DNA from: Deltaproteobacteria bacterium HGW-Deltaproteobacteria-15 | Lineage (GTDB): Bacteria; Desulfobacterota; DSM-4660; Desulfatiglandales; HGW-15 | Direction: 5' to 3' | DNA length: 64,000 nucleotides | Assembly (NCBI GenBank): GCA_002840535.1 | Contig: PHBH01000022.1 | Coordinates: forward strand, 1 to 64,000 | In this document: positions 55,703 through 63,276 of the stretch, piece by piece | How positions within the stretch are numbered: the stretch's first letter is position 1 | Layout: every line of letters begins with the position of its first letter | Notes under the pieces: model-generated | Seen by the model: only the letters and a program-made list of their open reading frames with translations | Told to the model about the DNA's origin: nothing | The model's database searches: none | Made by a program: the position numbers and the translations under genes

Positions 55703-57076
55703 ATGCCTTCGCATCCTCAAAGAGTCGACGTCGCGGAGAACCCTTCCATGAAGGTGCCGCCGCAGGATACCGAGGCCGAGCAGGCAGTGCTTGCCGGAAT
55801 CCTGATCAACAACGAGGCCATGAATCAGGTCCTCGAGATTATCTCTCAGGACGACTTTTACCGTGAGGCCCATGCTCATATTTTCAACGCCATGATGGAT
55901 CTCTACAACAACAATGAGCCCATCGATATCATCACCCTCTCCCATTGCCTGAAGCAAAAGGGCCGGCTCGAGAGCATAGGCGGGACCGGATACCTGGCGT
56001 CCCTCATGGATGCGGTATCCACCTCGGCCGGAATCCTTTACCACTCCGACATCATCCGTGACGCGTCCGTAAGGAGGCGGCTCATCCTGCAATGCTCCAC
56101 CATATCTGAAAGCTGTTTTCAGAATTGGAGAGAGACCGATGAGATCCTCGACCTGGCCGAGCAATCCATCTTTGAAATCGCCGAGGCCAAGGTGAAGGAG
56201 GAGTTCGTCGAACTGGAGAGCATCGTCAAGGACACCTTCAAGAAACTCGAAAGCATGTCGGAACAGGAGGGCTTTATCACGGGCGTGCCTACGGGGTTCA
56301 AGGACTTCGATCGTTATACTGCCGGGCTTCAGCCCTCTGACCTGATCATCATTGCCGGCCGGCCGAGCACCGGCAAAACGGCCTTTGCCCTGAATATCGC
56401 GTACAATGCTGCGACTGAAAGCAAGACGCATGTGGCGGTCTTCTCATTGGAAATGTCGAAGATGCAGCTTGGGATGAGGTTGCTCGGCTTTGCTTCGAAC
56501 GTCGATATCAAGAAGGTCAGGACAGGATCTTTTATCGACGGCCATGAATGGGACAGGATCACGAACGCCGCCAGCCAGCTTTCCGAATTGCCAATATACG
56601 TCGAGGACTCCTCGGCTTTGACAGTTCTGGAGATGAAAGCCAAATGCCGCCGTCTGATGAAGAAATCGGGTTTGGGCATGATCATTGTCGATTACCTTCA
56701 ACTGGTCCAGGGAAGGAAATCGTCGGAATCCCGCCAGATGGAAATCTCTGAAATTTCAAGATCGCTCAAGGGGCTCGCCAAGGATCTCAATGTCCCCATC
56801 ATCGCCCTGTCGCAGTTGAATCGAAAGGTGGAAGACAGAACCATAAAAAAACCCCAGTTGGCCGACCTGCGCGAAAGCGGCGCCATTGAGCAGGATGCCG
56901 ACGTCATCGTCTTTCTTTACAGGGACGAGTCGCATCCTGCCACCAGTCCAAATGTGGATATCTTGAATATGGACATTGCCAAGCAGCGAAACGGTCCCAT
57001 TGGCAGCGTGAAGCTCACGTTCCTCAGAAATGTCACACGTTTCAGGGATTATACGGAAGAGGACCAGCCATCCTAG
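55703..57076 (+). CDS. dnaB: Replicative DNA helicase DnaB
   Basis: The hexameric replication-fork helicase. The N-terminal DnaG-binding domain begins PPQDTEAEQAVLAGILINNE. The RecA-like domain has IIIAGRPSTGKTAFALNIA (Walker A), HVAVFSLEMSKMQLGMRLL, GMIIVDYLQLVQG (Walker B), and ALSQLNRKVEDRTIKKPQLA plus DLRESGAIEQDADVIVFLYR. Length 457, no intein. GGAG precedes ATG 55703. Confidence 0.97.
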   Translation: MPSHPQRVDVAENPSMKVPPQDTEAEQAVLAGILINNEAMNQVLEIISQDDFYREAHAHIFNAMMDLYNNNEPIDIITLSHCLKQKGRLESIGGTGYLASLMDAVSTSAGILYHSDIIRDASVRRRLILQCSTISESCFQNWRETDEILDLAEQSIFEIAEAKVKEEFVELESIVKDTFKKLESMSEQEGFITGVPTGFKDFDRYTAGLQPSDLIIIAGRPSTGKTAFALNIAYNAATESKTHVAVFSLEMSKMQLGMRLLGFASNVDIKKVRTGSFIDGHEWDRITNAASQLSELPIYVEDSSALTVLEMKAKCRRLMKKSGLGMIIVDYLQLVQGRKSSESRQMEISEISRSLKGLAKDLNVPIIALSQLNRKVEDRTIKKPQLADLRESGAIEQDADVIVFLYRDESHPATSPNVDILNMDIAKQRNGPIGSVKLTFLRNVTRFRDYTEEDQPS

Positions 57077-57091
57077 CAATGACGAGGCCTG

Positions 57092-57188
57092 AGCCATAGA
57101 CAGAATTTACGGCAAGACAGGGGGCCTCAAGGCCAGCCACATCAAATCCCTCCAGAATCTCTACCGCCGAAGGGTAGCCGGCAACCAG
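57092..57188 (+). pseudogene. hflX: Broken 5' end of hflX
   Basis: Codons from 57095 read I(ATA)-DRIYGKTG, continuing after one-base skipping of the six-G run at 57119-57124 as GLKASHIKSLQNLYRRRVAG, which is the conserved N-terminus of long HflX proteins. With the sequence as given, the start codon position is ATA instead of ATG (GAGG lies 8 nt upstream) and the extra G shifts the frame. The 3' frame itself opens only at 57099 and has no ATG, GTG or TTG before GTG 57189. Confidence 0.6.
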
Positions 57189-58790
57189 GTGATCTCCCAT
57201 GAGTTGAGTCGTCATCTCTCGGCCGTCTCATCGGAAATGGAAAGGCAGGTCGCTCTGCTGATCAGCCGAAAAGGCGAGGTCAGCTTCGTGGTGGTGGGTG
57301 ACGACAGGCGTATCGAAATCCCCGACCTCGGCAGGTTCAGAAGCGGGACCGGCCGTCTCAGGGGACTGCGATGCATCCATACCCACCTGAAGGGTGAAGG
57401 CCTTTCCAGAGAAGATTTGACCGACCTTGTCCTCCTGGGTCTGGACTTGATGGTCTCAGTGGAGGTGAACGAGGGGGGGATACCGGGGCCGATCAGCTAT
57501 GCCCATATTCTTCCGGAGAAACAGGGAACCGAAGGCTGGTCCGTCAGCCGGGTCCCTGACATCGGACAGCTCGATGTGGATTTCCATGAACTCATCCAGT
57601 CTCTTGAAAATGAACTTGCCAGGACGAGCGGAACTACAAGGCTGGAGAGGAAGGAGAGGGCCATCCTGGTGGGTGTCACCGAAGGCCAGACATGGAAGGC
57701 AAAGGAGTCCCTGGAGGAACTTCGCGATCTGGCCGTCTCCAACAACCTGGAAGTCATCGATGTGGTGATCCAGCGCGTTTCCAAGGCAAACCCCCGTTTC
57801 CTGATTGGTAAGGGGAAGCTGAGCGAACTGGTGCTGAGATGCCTTCAGACCGGAAGCAATCTCCTGATCTTCGATCACGAACTCACCCCTGCACAGGTCA
57901 GGAGCCTCACCGATGCAACAGAGATGAGAATCATCGACCGGAGCCAGCTCATTCTCGATATCTTTGCGAGGAGGGCGGTTACGAGGGAAGGCAAGATCCA
58001 GGTGGAACTGGCCCAGCTGAAATATCTTCTCCCGAGGCTGGCCACCAAGAATACGGCCATGTCCAGGTTGACCGGAGGAATAGGGGGTAGAGGGCCGGGG
58101 GAGACGAAGCTCGAGATCAACCGGAGAAGGGCCAGGGAGCGAATAGCAAGACTGAACAGGGAATGGGAGGCAATTCGCGTTCAGAGGGAAGACAGGCGCA
58201 AGCTCCGAAACAGCAGAAAGACCCCGGTTGTGTCTATCGTGGGCTACACCAATGCCGGCAAATCGACCCTCCTGAACCATCTCACCCACAGCAAAGTGAC
58301 CGTGGAAGACCGGCTGTTTGCGACCCTCGATCCGAGCAGCCGGAGATTGAGATTTCCGCGGGAGAGGGAGATCATCATCACAGACACCGTCGGGTTCATA
58401 CGGGATCTTCCTGCGGATTTGATGAAGGCCTTTGCTGCTACCCTGGAGGAACTCAATGACGCTGATCTCCTTCTCCATGTGGTGGACGCGAGCAGCCCTC
58501 GAATGGAGGAGCAAATCAAGACCGTGGAAGGAATTCTCGAGAAGCTGGAGCTTCGAATGATTCCGACGCTGCTCGTGTTGAACAAGATCGATCGGGTGCA
58601 ATCCGGAGAAGTCCAAGCCCTTGCCCGTACGTACAAGGGCATCCCCATTTCAGCCATTGACCCCCAAACCTTCAAGCCCCTCCTGGAGCGCATGGAAAAG
58701 CTCCTCTGGCCCGGTCATGCCATTTTGCCGCAGGATAAGAATGTGGAGGACGAATCCCGGGAGGAGCCGGATGCCGGAACGATCGTATAG
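57189..58790 (+). CDS. hflX: GTPase HflX (ribosome-associated), N-terminus disrupted
   Basis: HflX splits stalled ribosomes. The N-terminal subdomain has GVTEGQTWKAKESLEELRDL, then ANPRFLIGKGKLSELV and LLIFDHELTPAQVRSLTDAT. The signature TGGIGGRGPGETKLEINRRR is complete. The G domain has VGYTNAGKSTLLNHLT (G1), TDTVGFIRDLPADLMKAFAA (G3) and VLNKIDR (G4). 533 residues from GTG 57189, which has no ribosome-binding site; about 31 residues of conserved sequence lie upstream in a shifted frame. The protein may be made from an internal start, or the assembly may carry an indel. Confidence 0.85.
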   Translation: MISHELSRHLSAVSSEMERQVALLISRKGEVSFVVVGDDRRIEIPDLGRFRSGTGRLRGLRCIHTHLKGEGLSREDLTDLVLLGLDLMVSVEVNEGGIPGPISYAHILPEKQGTEGWSVSRVPDIGQLDVDFHELIQSLENELARTSGTTRLERKERAILVGVTEGQTWKAKESLEELRDLAVSNNLEVIDVVIQRVSKANPRFLIGKGKLSELVLRCLQTGSNLLIFDHELTPAQVRSLTDATEMRIIDRSQLILDIFARRAVTREGKIQVELAQLKYLLPRLATKNTAMSRLTGGIGGRGPGETKLEINRRRARERIARLNREWEAIRVQREDRRKLRNSRKTPVVSIVGYTNAGKSTLLNHLTHSKVTVEDRLFATLDPSSRRLRFPREREIIITDTVGFIRDLPADLMKAFAATLEELNDADLLLHVVDASSPRMEEQIKTVEGILEKLELRMIPTLLVLNKIDRVQSGEVQALARTYKGIPISAIDPQTFKPLLERMEKLLWPGHAILPQDKNVEDESREEPDAGTIV

Positions 58791-58800
58791 AAACTTCCTT

Positions 58801-58860
58801 AAGATGGACGTCGAACATCGAACATCGAACGTACAACTTCGAATGAAAAACGAGAGACCC
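58801..58860. repeat. CGAACATCGAACATCGAACG repeat
   Basis: Tandem CGAACAT phrases at 58812-58831 follow hflX. The inverse phrase ATGTTCGATGTTCGACGTTC occurs at 61640-61660, upstream of the QmoC-like gene. It is one of several short-phrase families in this genome's gaps. Confidence 0.55.
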
Positions 58861-58888
58861 GATATCAAACGTTCAAAAGGGCTGAAGG

Positions 58889-60037
58889 ATGGGCAGAGCG
58901 GAGCGAAGAGTTTCAAGGATGATCAGAAATGAAGCGGAAAAAGAGGTTAAGCTGACAGGGCGGATTGTGAGCGGCGCCCGCAGGGCCGCGCAGTTCACGC
59001 AACTCGATTGGGTGGAGGCGCAGTGCAGTGCAAAACTGGGGTTCAGGCCCTACCCGGGGACCCTGAACATAGAACTTCTGCCGGAGAGCCTGCTCACCTT
59101 TCTGATGATCCAAGCCAATTCTGGAATGGAACTGACGCCGCCCGACTCTTCCTTTTGCACCGCGTCTATTATCCCTGTGTCCCTGGCCCATGTTTCGGGC
59201 GCCCTGGTGATTCCGGCCGAGGAGGTAAGAATTCACGGCCGGAACATCGTGGAGGTGATTGCCCCTGTGTGCGTCAGGGAAGTCTTGGGCCTGAAGGATG
59301 GCGACGAAATCACGCTGGTCGTACAGGCCCGCGCCGCAGCATGGCGCCATTTTTTTCCCTTCATCAGAGCAGTCATCTTCGATCTGGACGGGACTCTGAT
59401 CGATACGAAGGAGATCTTCTTCCTGGTCATCGAGACGGCCTTCGAGAGGCTTCGTCTCCCGGCCGTCTCCCGGCCGACCCTGGTGGAAGCGGCAGCAGAG
59501 GGGGGATTTGACTGGGACAGGATCCTGCCGGAGGCTTTCGCGGGGAGGAAAGAGGAGGTTGTGCATCGCATACAGGCAGCTATCGAGGAGATTTCGCCGC
59601 CTCTTTTTCTGGAGAGGAACTGTCTGATCGAGGGAGCGGAGGAACTCCTGCGGACCTTGTCCGCCGCGAACCTGGCACTCGGCGTCGTCACTTCCACCAA
59701 GGCGCGACACATGAGCCTGAAGTTGGGCCCCATAAAGAAAGCGGGTGTTGAAAAGCTCTTCCAGGCGGTTGTCACGGCAGACGACGCCGAGCGACAAAAA
59801 CCGGCACCGGACCCGCTCCTCGAATGCGCCCGAAGACTGGGGACCGCGCCGGGCCAGTGCCTTTACGTGGGCGATATGCGCATGGACATCAGGGCAGGGA
59901 AGTCTGCAGGGATGAGGACAATCGGCGTGCTTACGGGTTTCGACACGCGTGCCACCCTGGAGGCCGAGGAACCCGACATGATTCTGAACTCCGTAGCAGG
60001 TCTAAAGGAGAAGCTTGGACTGGTGGACTATCAATAA
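58889..60037 (+). CDS. CTP-dependent riboflavin kinase-like domain fused to a HAD phosphatase
   Basis: The N-terminal domain (about residues 20-148) matches archaeal RibK (DUF120): GRIVSGARRAAQFT, GFRPYPGTLNIEL with the metal/nucleotide-binding Thr58 and Asn60, GALVIPAEEVRIHG, and NIVEVIAPVCVREVLGLKDG. The C-terminal domain (about 160-380) is HAD subfamily IA: nucleophile D165 and D167 in AVIFDLDGTLIDT, T268-S269 in GVVTSTK, K304 in RQKPAPDPL, D329 and D333 in VGDMRMDIRAG. Riboflavin phosphorylation plus FMN or pyrimidine-phosphate hydrolysis is inferred. ATG 58889 has AAAGGG 7 nt upstream; ATG 58919 is an alternative. apbE lies nearby in the opposite direction. Confidence 0.85.
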   Translation: MGRAERRVSRMIRNEAEKEVKLTGRIVSGARRAAQFTQLDWVEAQCSAKLGFRPYPGTLNIELLPESLLTFLMIQANSGMELTPPDSSFCTASIIPVSLAHVSGALVIPAEEVRIHGRNIVEVIAPVCVREVLGLKDGDEITLVVQARAAAWRHFFPFIRAVIFDLDGTLIDTKEIFFLVIETAFERLRLPAVSRPTLVEAAAEGGFDWDRILPEAFAGRKEEVVHRIQAAIEEISPPLFLERNCLIEGAEELLRTLSAANLALGVVTSTKARHMSLKLGPIKKAGVEKLFQAVVTADDAERQKPAPDPLLECARRLGTAPGQCLYVGDMRMDIRAGKSAGMRTIGVLTGFDTRATLEAEEPDMILNSVAGLKEKLGLVDYQ

Positions 60038-60113
60038 GTCCTCGACTGCGGTGGAGGACTCGGATACTGATCCGGCGAGTTAGAGTCAGAATGCCCAGCT
60101 CTCAAGAATCTGG

Positions 60114-60178
60114 GTTCCCGCGCCTGGGCGGGAACGATTGAAATAGGGTAGGAGTGTCATTCCCGCGCAGGCGGGAAT
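60114..60178. repeat. Two TTCCCGC/GCGGGAA hairpins
   Basis: GTTCCCGC/GCGGGAAC at 60114-60135 and ATTCCCGC/GCGGGAAT at 60159-60178 are perfect 8-bp stems with short loops (6 and 4 nt). They are REP-like and may protect or end the upstream transcript. Confidence 0.65.
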
Positions 60179-60227
60179 CCAGAATTCGTTTGATCAGACT
60201 CGCAGTTCAAGATGACACTTCAGCCGA

Positions 60228-60258
60228 AGAAAAAGAGGGGACTCAAGCAGTCCCCTCT
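60228..60258 (-). terminator. Rho-independent terminator of apbE
   Basis: AGAGGGGACT (60234-60243) and AGTCCCCTCT (60249-60258) form a perfect 10-bp stem with a 5-nt loop. On the minus strand it is followed by TTTTTC. It lies 22 bp downstream of the apbE stop. Confidence 0.88.
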
Positions 60259-60279
60259 ACCGTTGTGCAACTCAATTTC

Positions 60280-61341
60280 TCAGGCAGCCGCGCTCTTCCA
60301 GTTGTGTGATTTGAGAATTCTGCCGCTCCTGTCTATCACAAGACTGTGGCAGTCAGGGAGGGAATTGATGAATCGGGTTCCGGGTTCCGGATCCATGACA
60401 AAGACGCTGGTCGAGAGCGCGTCTGCGTCCATGGTGGTCTTTGCAATGACAGAGACGCTGGTGCTGAGCGCAGGGGAGAGACCCGTTCTTGGATTCACTA
60501 TGTGGTGGAACATTTTTTCCCTGTCATAGAAGACTTCATAGTTCCCGGACGTGGCTATGGCGCCGTCGCGTATATGAATGATGTCTGGGTACTCGTTCTT
60601 CTTTTTCGGGTCCTGTACGGCGACGGTCCAGGGTTTCTCCTCTAAAGCGCTGCCCGCGGTCCTGATATCGCCGCCGGCATTGATCAGGTGGTTGGAGATC
60701 TTGCGCTTGGAAAGGAGCTCCGATGCCCTGTCCACGATATACCCCTTAGCGATTCCGTCGAGCGTAATCCCCATGCCGGGTCTCTTAAACGACACCGAAC
60801 GGCCGCTGACTTCCACGTTTGCACCGTTCACGAGTTCGATCAACCCCCTCAGCTCTGATTCTTTGGGCTCGATCACTCTGCCCTTTTCGTACTTCGCCTG
60901 AAAGAGGTCCACGACAGGCTTGACCGTGATGTCGAATGCCCCTCCGGTGATCTTGTGAAAATAGAGGGATCTCTCCAGAACACGCTGCATTTCAGGAGGC
61001 GCATCAGCCAATCTGCCGTCCTTGTTGAGAACGGATATGGCAGTTGATCCGGCAAAGCGGTTCATCACCGCAGTCAGTCTCTCGATCTCTTCGAAGGCAA
61101 GTCCCAGGGCCTCTTCCGCCTGATCCTTGCTCGGATGGATCAGCGTCATAGAGACAATCGTGCCCATGGCAAGCCTGGTCTCCGACACCTTGTAATTCTT
61201 CTGATCCAGTTTCAGCGCTTCTGCCGCCTTGGGCAGCAAGAGGCCCGATGCCGCGCCGAGCCCAAGCAATCCGGACATCTTCAGGAAAGCTCTTCGCCCG
61301 ACCAGCCGGTCTTCCCGGGAAAACCGATCCAATGATTTCAT
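60280..61341 (-). CDS. apbE: FAD:protein FMN transferase (ApbE) with Tat signal
   Basis: ApbE covalently attaches FMN to Thr of exported proteins such as RnfG/NqrC-type subunits. From ATG 61341 the N-terminus has a twin-arginine signal (GRRAFLKMSGLLGLGAASG, RR at 16-17). Catalytic and FAD-binding motifs include TRLAMGTIVSMTL, GITLDGIAKGYIVDRASEL, NAGGDIRTAG, FHHIVNPRTGLSP and VIAKTTMDADALSTSVFVM. Length 353. GGGAG has better spacing to ATG 61341 than to ATG 61347. The tatA-tatC genes are in this window. Confidence 0.95.
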   Translation of the reverse strand: MKSLDRFSREDRLVGRRAFLKMSGLLGLGAASGLLLPKAAEALKLDQKNYKVSETRLAMGTIVSMTLIHPSKDQAEEALGLAFEEIERLTAVMNRFAGSTAISVLNKDGRLADAPPEMQRVLERSLYFHKITGGAFDITVKPVVDLFQAKYEKGRVIEPKESELRGLIELVNGANVEVSGRSVSFKRPGMGITLDGIAKGYIVDRASELLSKRKISNHLINAGGDIRTAGSALEEKPWTVAVQDPKKKNEYPDIIHIRDGAIATSGNYEVFYDREKMFHHIVNPRTGLSPALSTSVSVIAKTTMDADALSTSVFVMDPEPGTRFINSLPDCHSLVIDRSGRILKSHNWKSAAA

Positions 61342-61347
61342 GTTCAT

Positions 61348-61819
61348 CTCCCTTTAAGACTGTGGTTTACCACCTTCCCTGGAAGTGGCAATCCCTGGGT
61401 GTTCCTTCAAGAAGAATCATTTTTACAGCATTCCCGCACAGGATGCAAGATGCAAGATACAGGATTCAGGATCCAGGGTGCAAGATGCAAGATCCGGAGG
61501 CAGCCGAAATCGAAAAGGGTCCTCCTGGAATGATGGCGTTCATTCGGCGCAGCAAACTTCACCCCCTCCGGGGTACACCAAAGCCGTCCCCTCCGGAGTC
61601 GGATCTTTACATTTGTTTTTCATTCGATGTTGGACGTTGGATGTTCGATGTTCGACGTTCATCTTCCTCCCACTTCCCTGCATTGTGCATCCTGTATCCT
61701 GGATCTGCCTTTATCGTGCATCCTGGATCCAATCTGCTTCTGCACACTGAAGCTCGTTGACTTGCCTAATTAAAGTTTTTATACTCCGTTTTCTGTAAAG
61801 GGAGGTTTTCCGTTCCTTC
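61348..61819. repeat. Repeat-rich intergenic region between apbE and the QmoC-like gene
   Basis: No gene is supported in these 472 bases. ATGCAAGAT and ACAGGATTCAGGATCCAGG phrases at about 61440-61497 face GTGCATCCTGTATCCTGGAT at 61685-61704 and GTGCATCCTGGATCC at 61715-61729, giving a large imperfect palindrome. ATGTTCGATGTTCGACGTTC at 61640-61660 is the inverse of the repeat at 58812. The outgoing promoters of both divergent genes must lie here; none is clear. Confidence 0.6.
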
Positions 61820-63052
61820 ATGGAAGATCCAGGCGCCAGAATAGACATCCGGCTTCTCGATGAACTCCGCCAGTACGGGGAGTTCAATGTCATCAACTGC
61901 TTCTCCTGCGGGCATTGCACGGCAGTCTGTAATCTGGTGAAGTCCGGGGAAGCTTTTCCACGCCGGGTGATCCGGTATGCTGTACTGGGCCTTCGCGACA
62001 AACTCGCGGCTGAAAAGGCTGTGTGGTCCTGCTACTACTGCGGCGAGTGCACTGCTGCGTGCCCCCGGCAGGCCACCCCCGGCCAGTTCATGGATGCGGC
62101 ACGCCGGTATTTCATTGTTAACTGGGACGTCACTACCCTGAGCAGGCGCTTCTACACCTCTCCCAGATTCACCTGGATCTCCATGACCGTTCTTGCCGTG
62201 GTCCTGGCCGTGCTTTTTCTCGCTACCGGCGGCAGAATGGTCTCCGAGAGGCCGGCGTTTTTCGAATTCATGAATTATGCGTTCCTCCATTACCTGGGGT
62301 ATGCCGTGATGGCCCTGGTGGGCTTGGTGTTCGCCGCCAACTTTGCGAACATGGCCCGACAGATCATGAGAACGTTTCCAAAGACGCCGGGTCATGGCCC
62401 GGGCTCCTGGATCAAAGATGGTGTGCGTGCTGTCATGGACGTGGTGCAGGAGCTCGCTCTCCAGAAGGAATTCGATGAGTGCAAAGTCAAAGAATCGGAG
62501 AATCGAGAGCCCTGGTACCTGAGCCGTCGGGTCATGCACTTGGCCATCATGTGGGGGTTCCTGGGCTTGCTCGGGGCTACGACCTTCGATTTCCTCTTCA
62601 AGGAGCCGGGCTCGCACGTGCCGCTCTATTATCCGGCAAGGCTCCTGGGGACGCTGGCCGGGCTGCTCCTCCTCTACGGGACGAGCCTTGCATTGTGGCT
62701 GCGAAGGGAAAAAAAGGGGGGATTGTCTTTTGAGAAATCCTACCTGTCGGATTGGCTCCTTCTCTGGCTTTTGTGGGCCATCACGTTGAGCGGGTATCTC
62801 ACCGAGATCGCAGTCTACCTGCCCAGGGGGTTCTTCTTGGGATATCTGATTCTTCTCGTACATACGATCCTGGCTCTCGAGCTGATGCTCCTGGTGCCGT
62901 TCACGAAATTCAGCCACGTGATTTACCGGCCGGTGGCGCTCTATCTGCACGCACTGTTGCTCCGGAGACGCGCCCGGTCTTTGCCGTTGAATTGGGATGC
63001 CTCCCGGTATCGGCCGAGAGAGGCCGTACCCTCCACTTCCGGTCCTGTGTAA
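61820..63052 (+). CDS. QmoC-like HdrC/HdrE fusion: iron-sulfur and cytochrome b-type membrane protein
   Basis: The N-terminal HdrC-like part holds two [4Fe-4S] motifs: C27-C30-C33-C37 (CFSCGHCTAVC) and C71-C74-C77-C81 (CYYCGECTAACP). The rest (about residues 115-395) has six or so membrane helices of the HdrE/NarI heme-b type (LIMW-like VMHLAIMWGFLGLLGATTFD; YLILLVHTILALELMLLVPF). Length 410 compares with about 390 for QmoC. It would exchange electrons between the menaquinone pool and a cytoplasmic HdrA/Qmo-type flavoprotein, which follows. qmoA and qmoB are not upstream, so a Qmo name is provisional. GGGAGG lies 14 nt before ATG. Confidence 0.83.
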   Translation: MEDPGARIDIRLLDELRQYGEFNVINCFSCGHCTAVCNLVKSGEAFPRRVIRYAVLGLRDKLAAEKAVWSCYYCGECTAACPRQATPGQFMDAARRYFIVNWDVTTLSRRFYTSPRFTWISMTVLAVVLAVLFLATGGRMVSERPAFFEFMNYAFLHYLGYAVMALVGLVFAANFANMARQIMRTFPKTPGHGPGSWIKDGVRAVMDVVQELALQKEFDECKVKESENREPWYLSRRVMHLAIMWGFLGLLGATTFDFLFKEPGSHVPLYYPARLLGTLAGLLLLYGTSLALWLRREKKGGLSFEKSYLSDWLLLWLLWAITLSGYLTEIAVYLPRGFFLGYLILLVHTILALELMLLVPFTKFSHVIYRPVALYLHALLLRRRARSLPLNWDASRYRPREAVPSTSGPV

Positions 63053-63132
63053 GAGAGGCCAGAGCACGAATCGACGTCCTTTTTGGGTTATTCGGCTCAA
63101 TGCACTCGCACGTGACCCACTAGTCGCTGGTC

Positions 63133-63259
63133 GCAGGTTGCTCAAAAACGTTCAGATACAAGGCGACCGATGCGCCGGCGAATGAGGCGCACTTGGAAGT
63201 GCGCCGCAACGAGGCGGGGCGAGGTCAACGCAATAGATGGAAGTTTTTCAGCAACCTGC
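63133..63259. repeat. 127-bp inverted-repeat element between the QmoC-like and hdrA genes
   Basis: GCAGGTTGCTCAAAAAC (63133-63149) and GTTTTTCAGCAACCTGC (63243-63259) are inverted with one mismatch in 17. Inside, GGCGCACTT/AAGTGCGCC forms a perfect 9-bp hairpin with a 2-nt loop. It resembles a dispersed non-coding element that I recall from sulfate-reducer genomes. It ends 17 bp before the hdrA start. Confidence 0.75.
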
Positions 63260-63276
63260 CAGAATGTAGAGGGAAG

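Noticed and set aside
61440-61730. CRISPR-like array
   Set aside because: The repeats are 8-10-nt phrases without regular unique spacers, and no cas gene is present.
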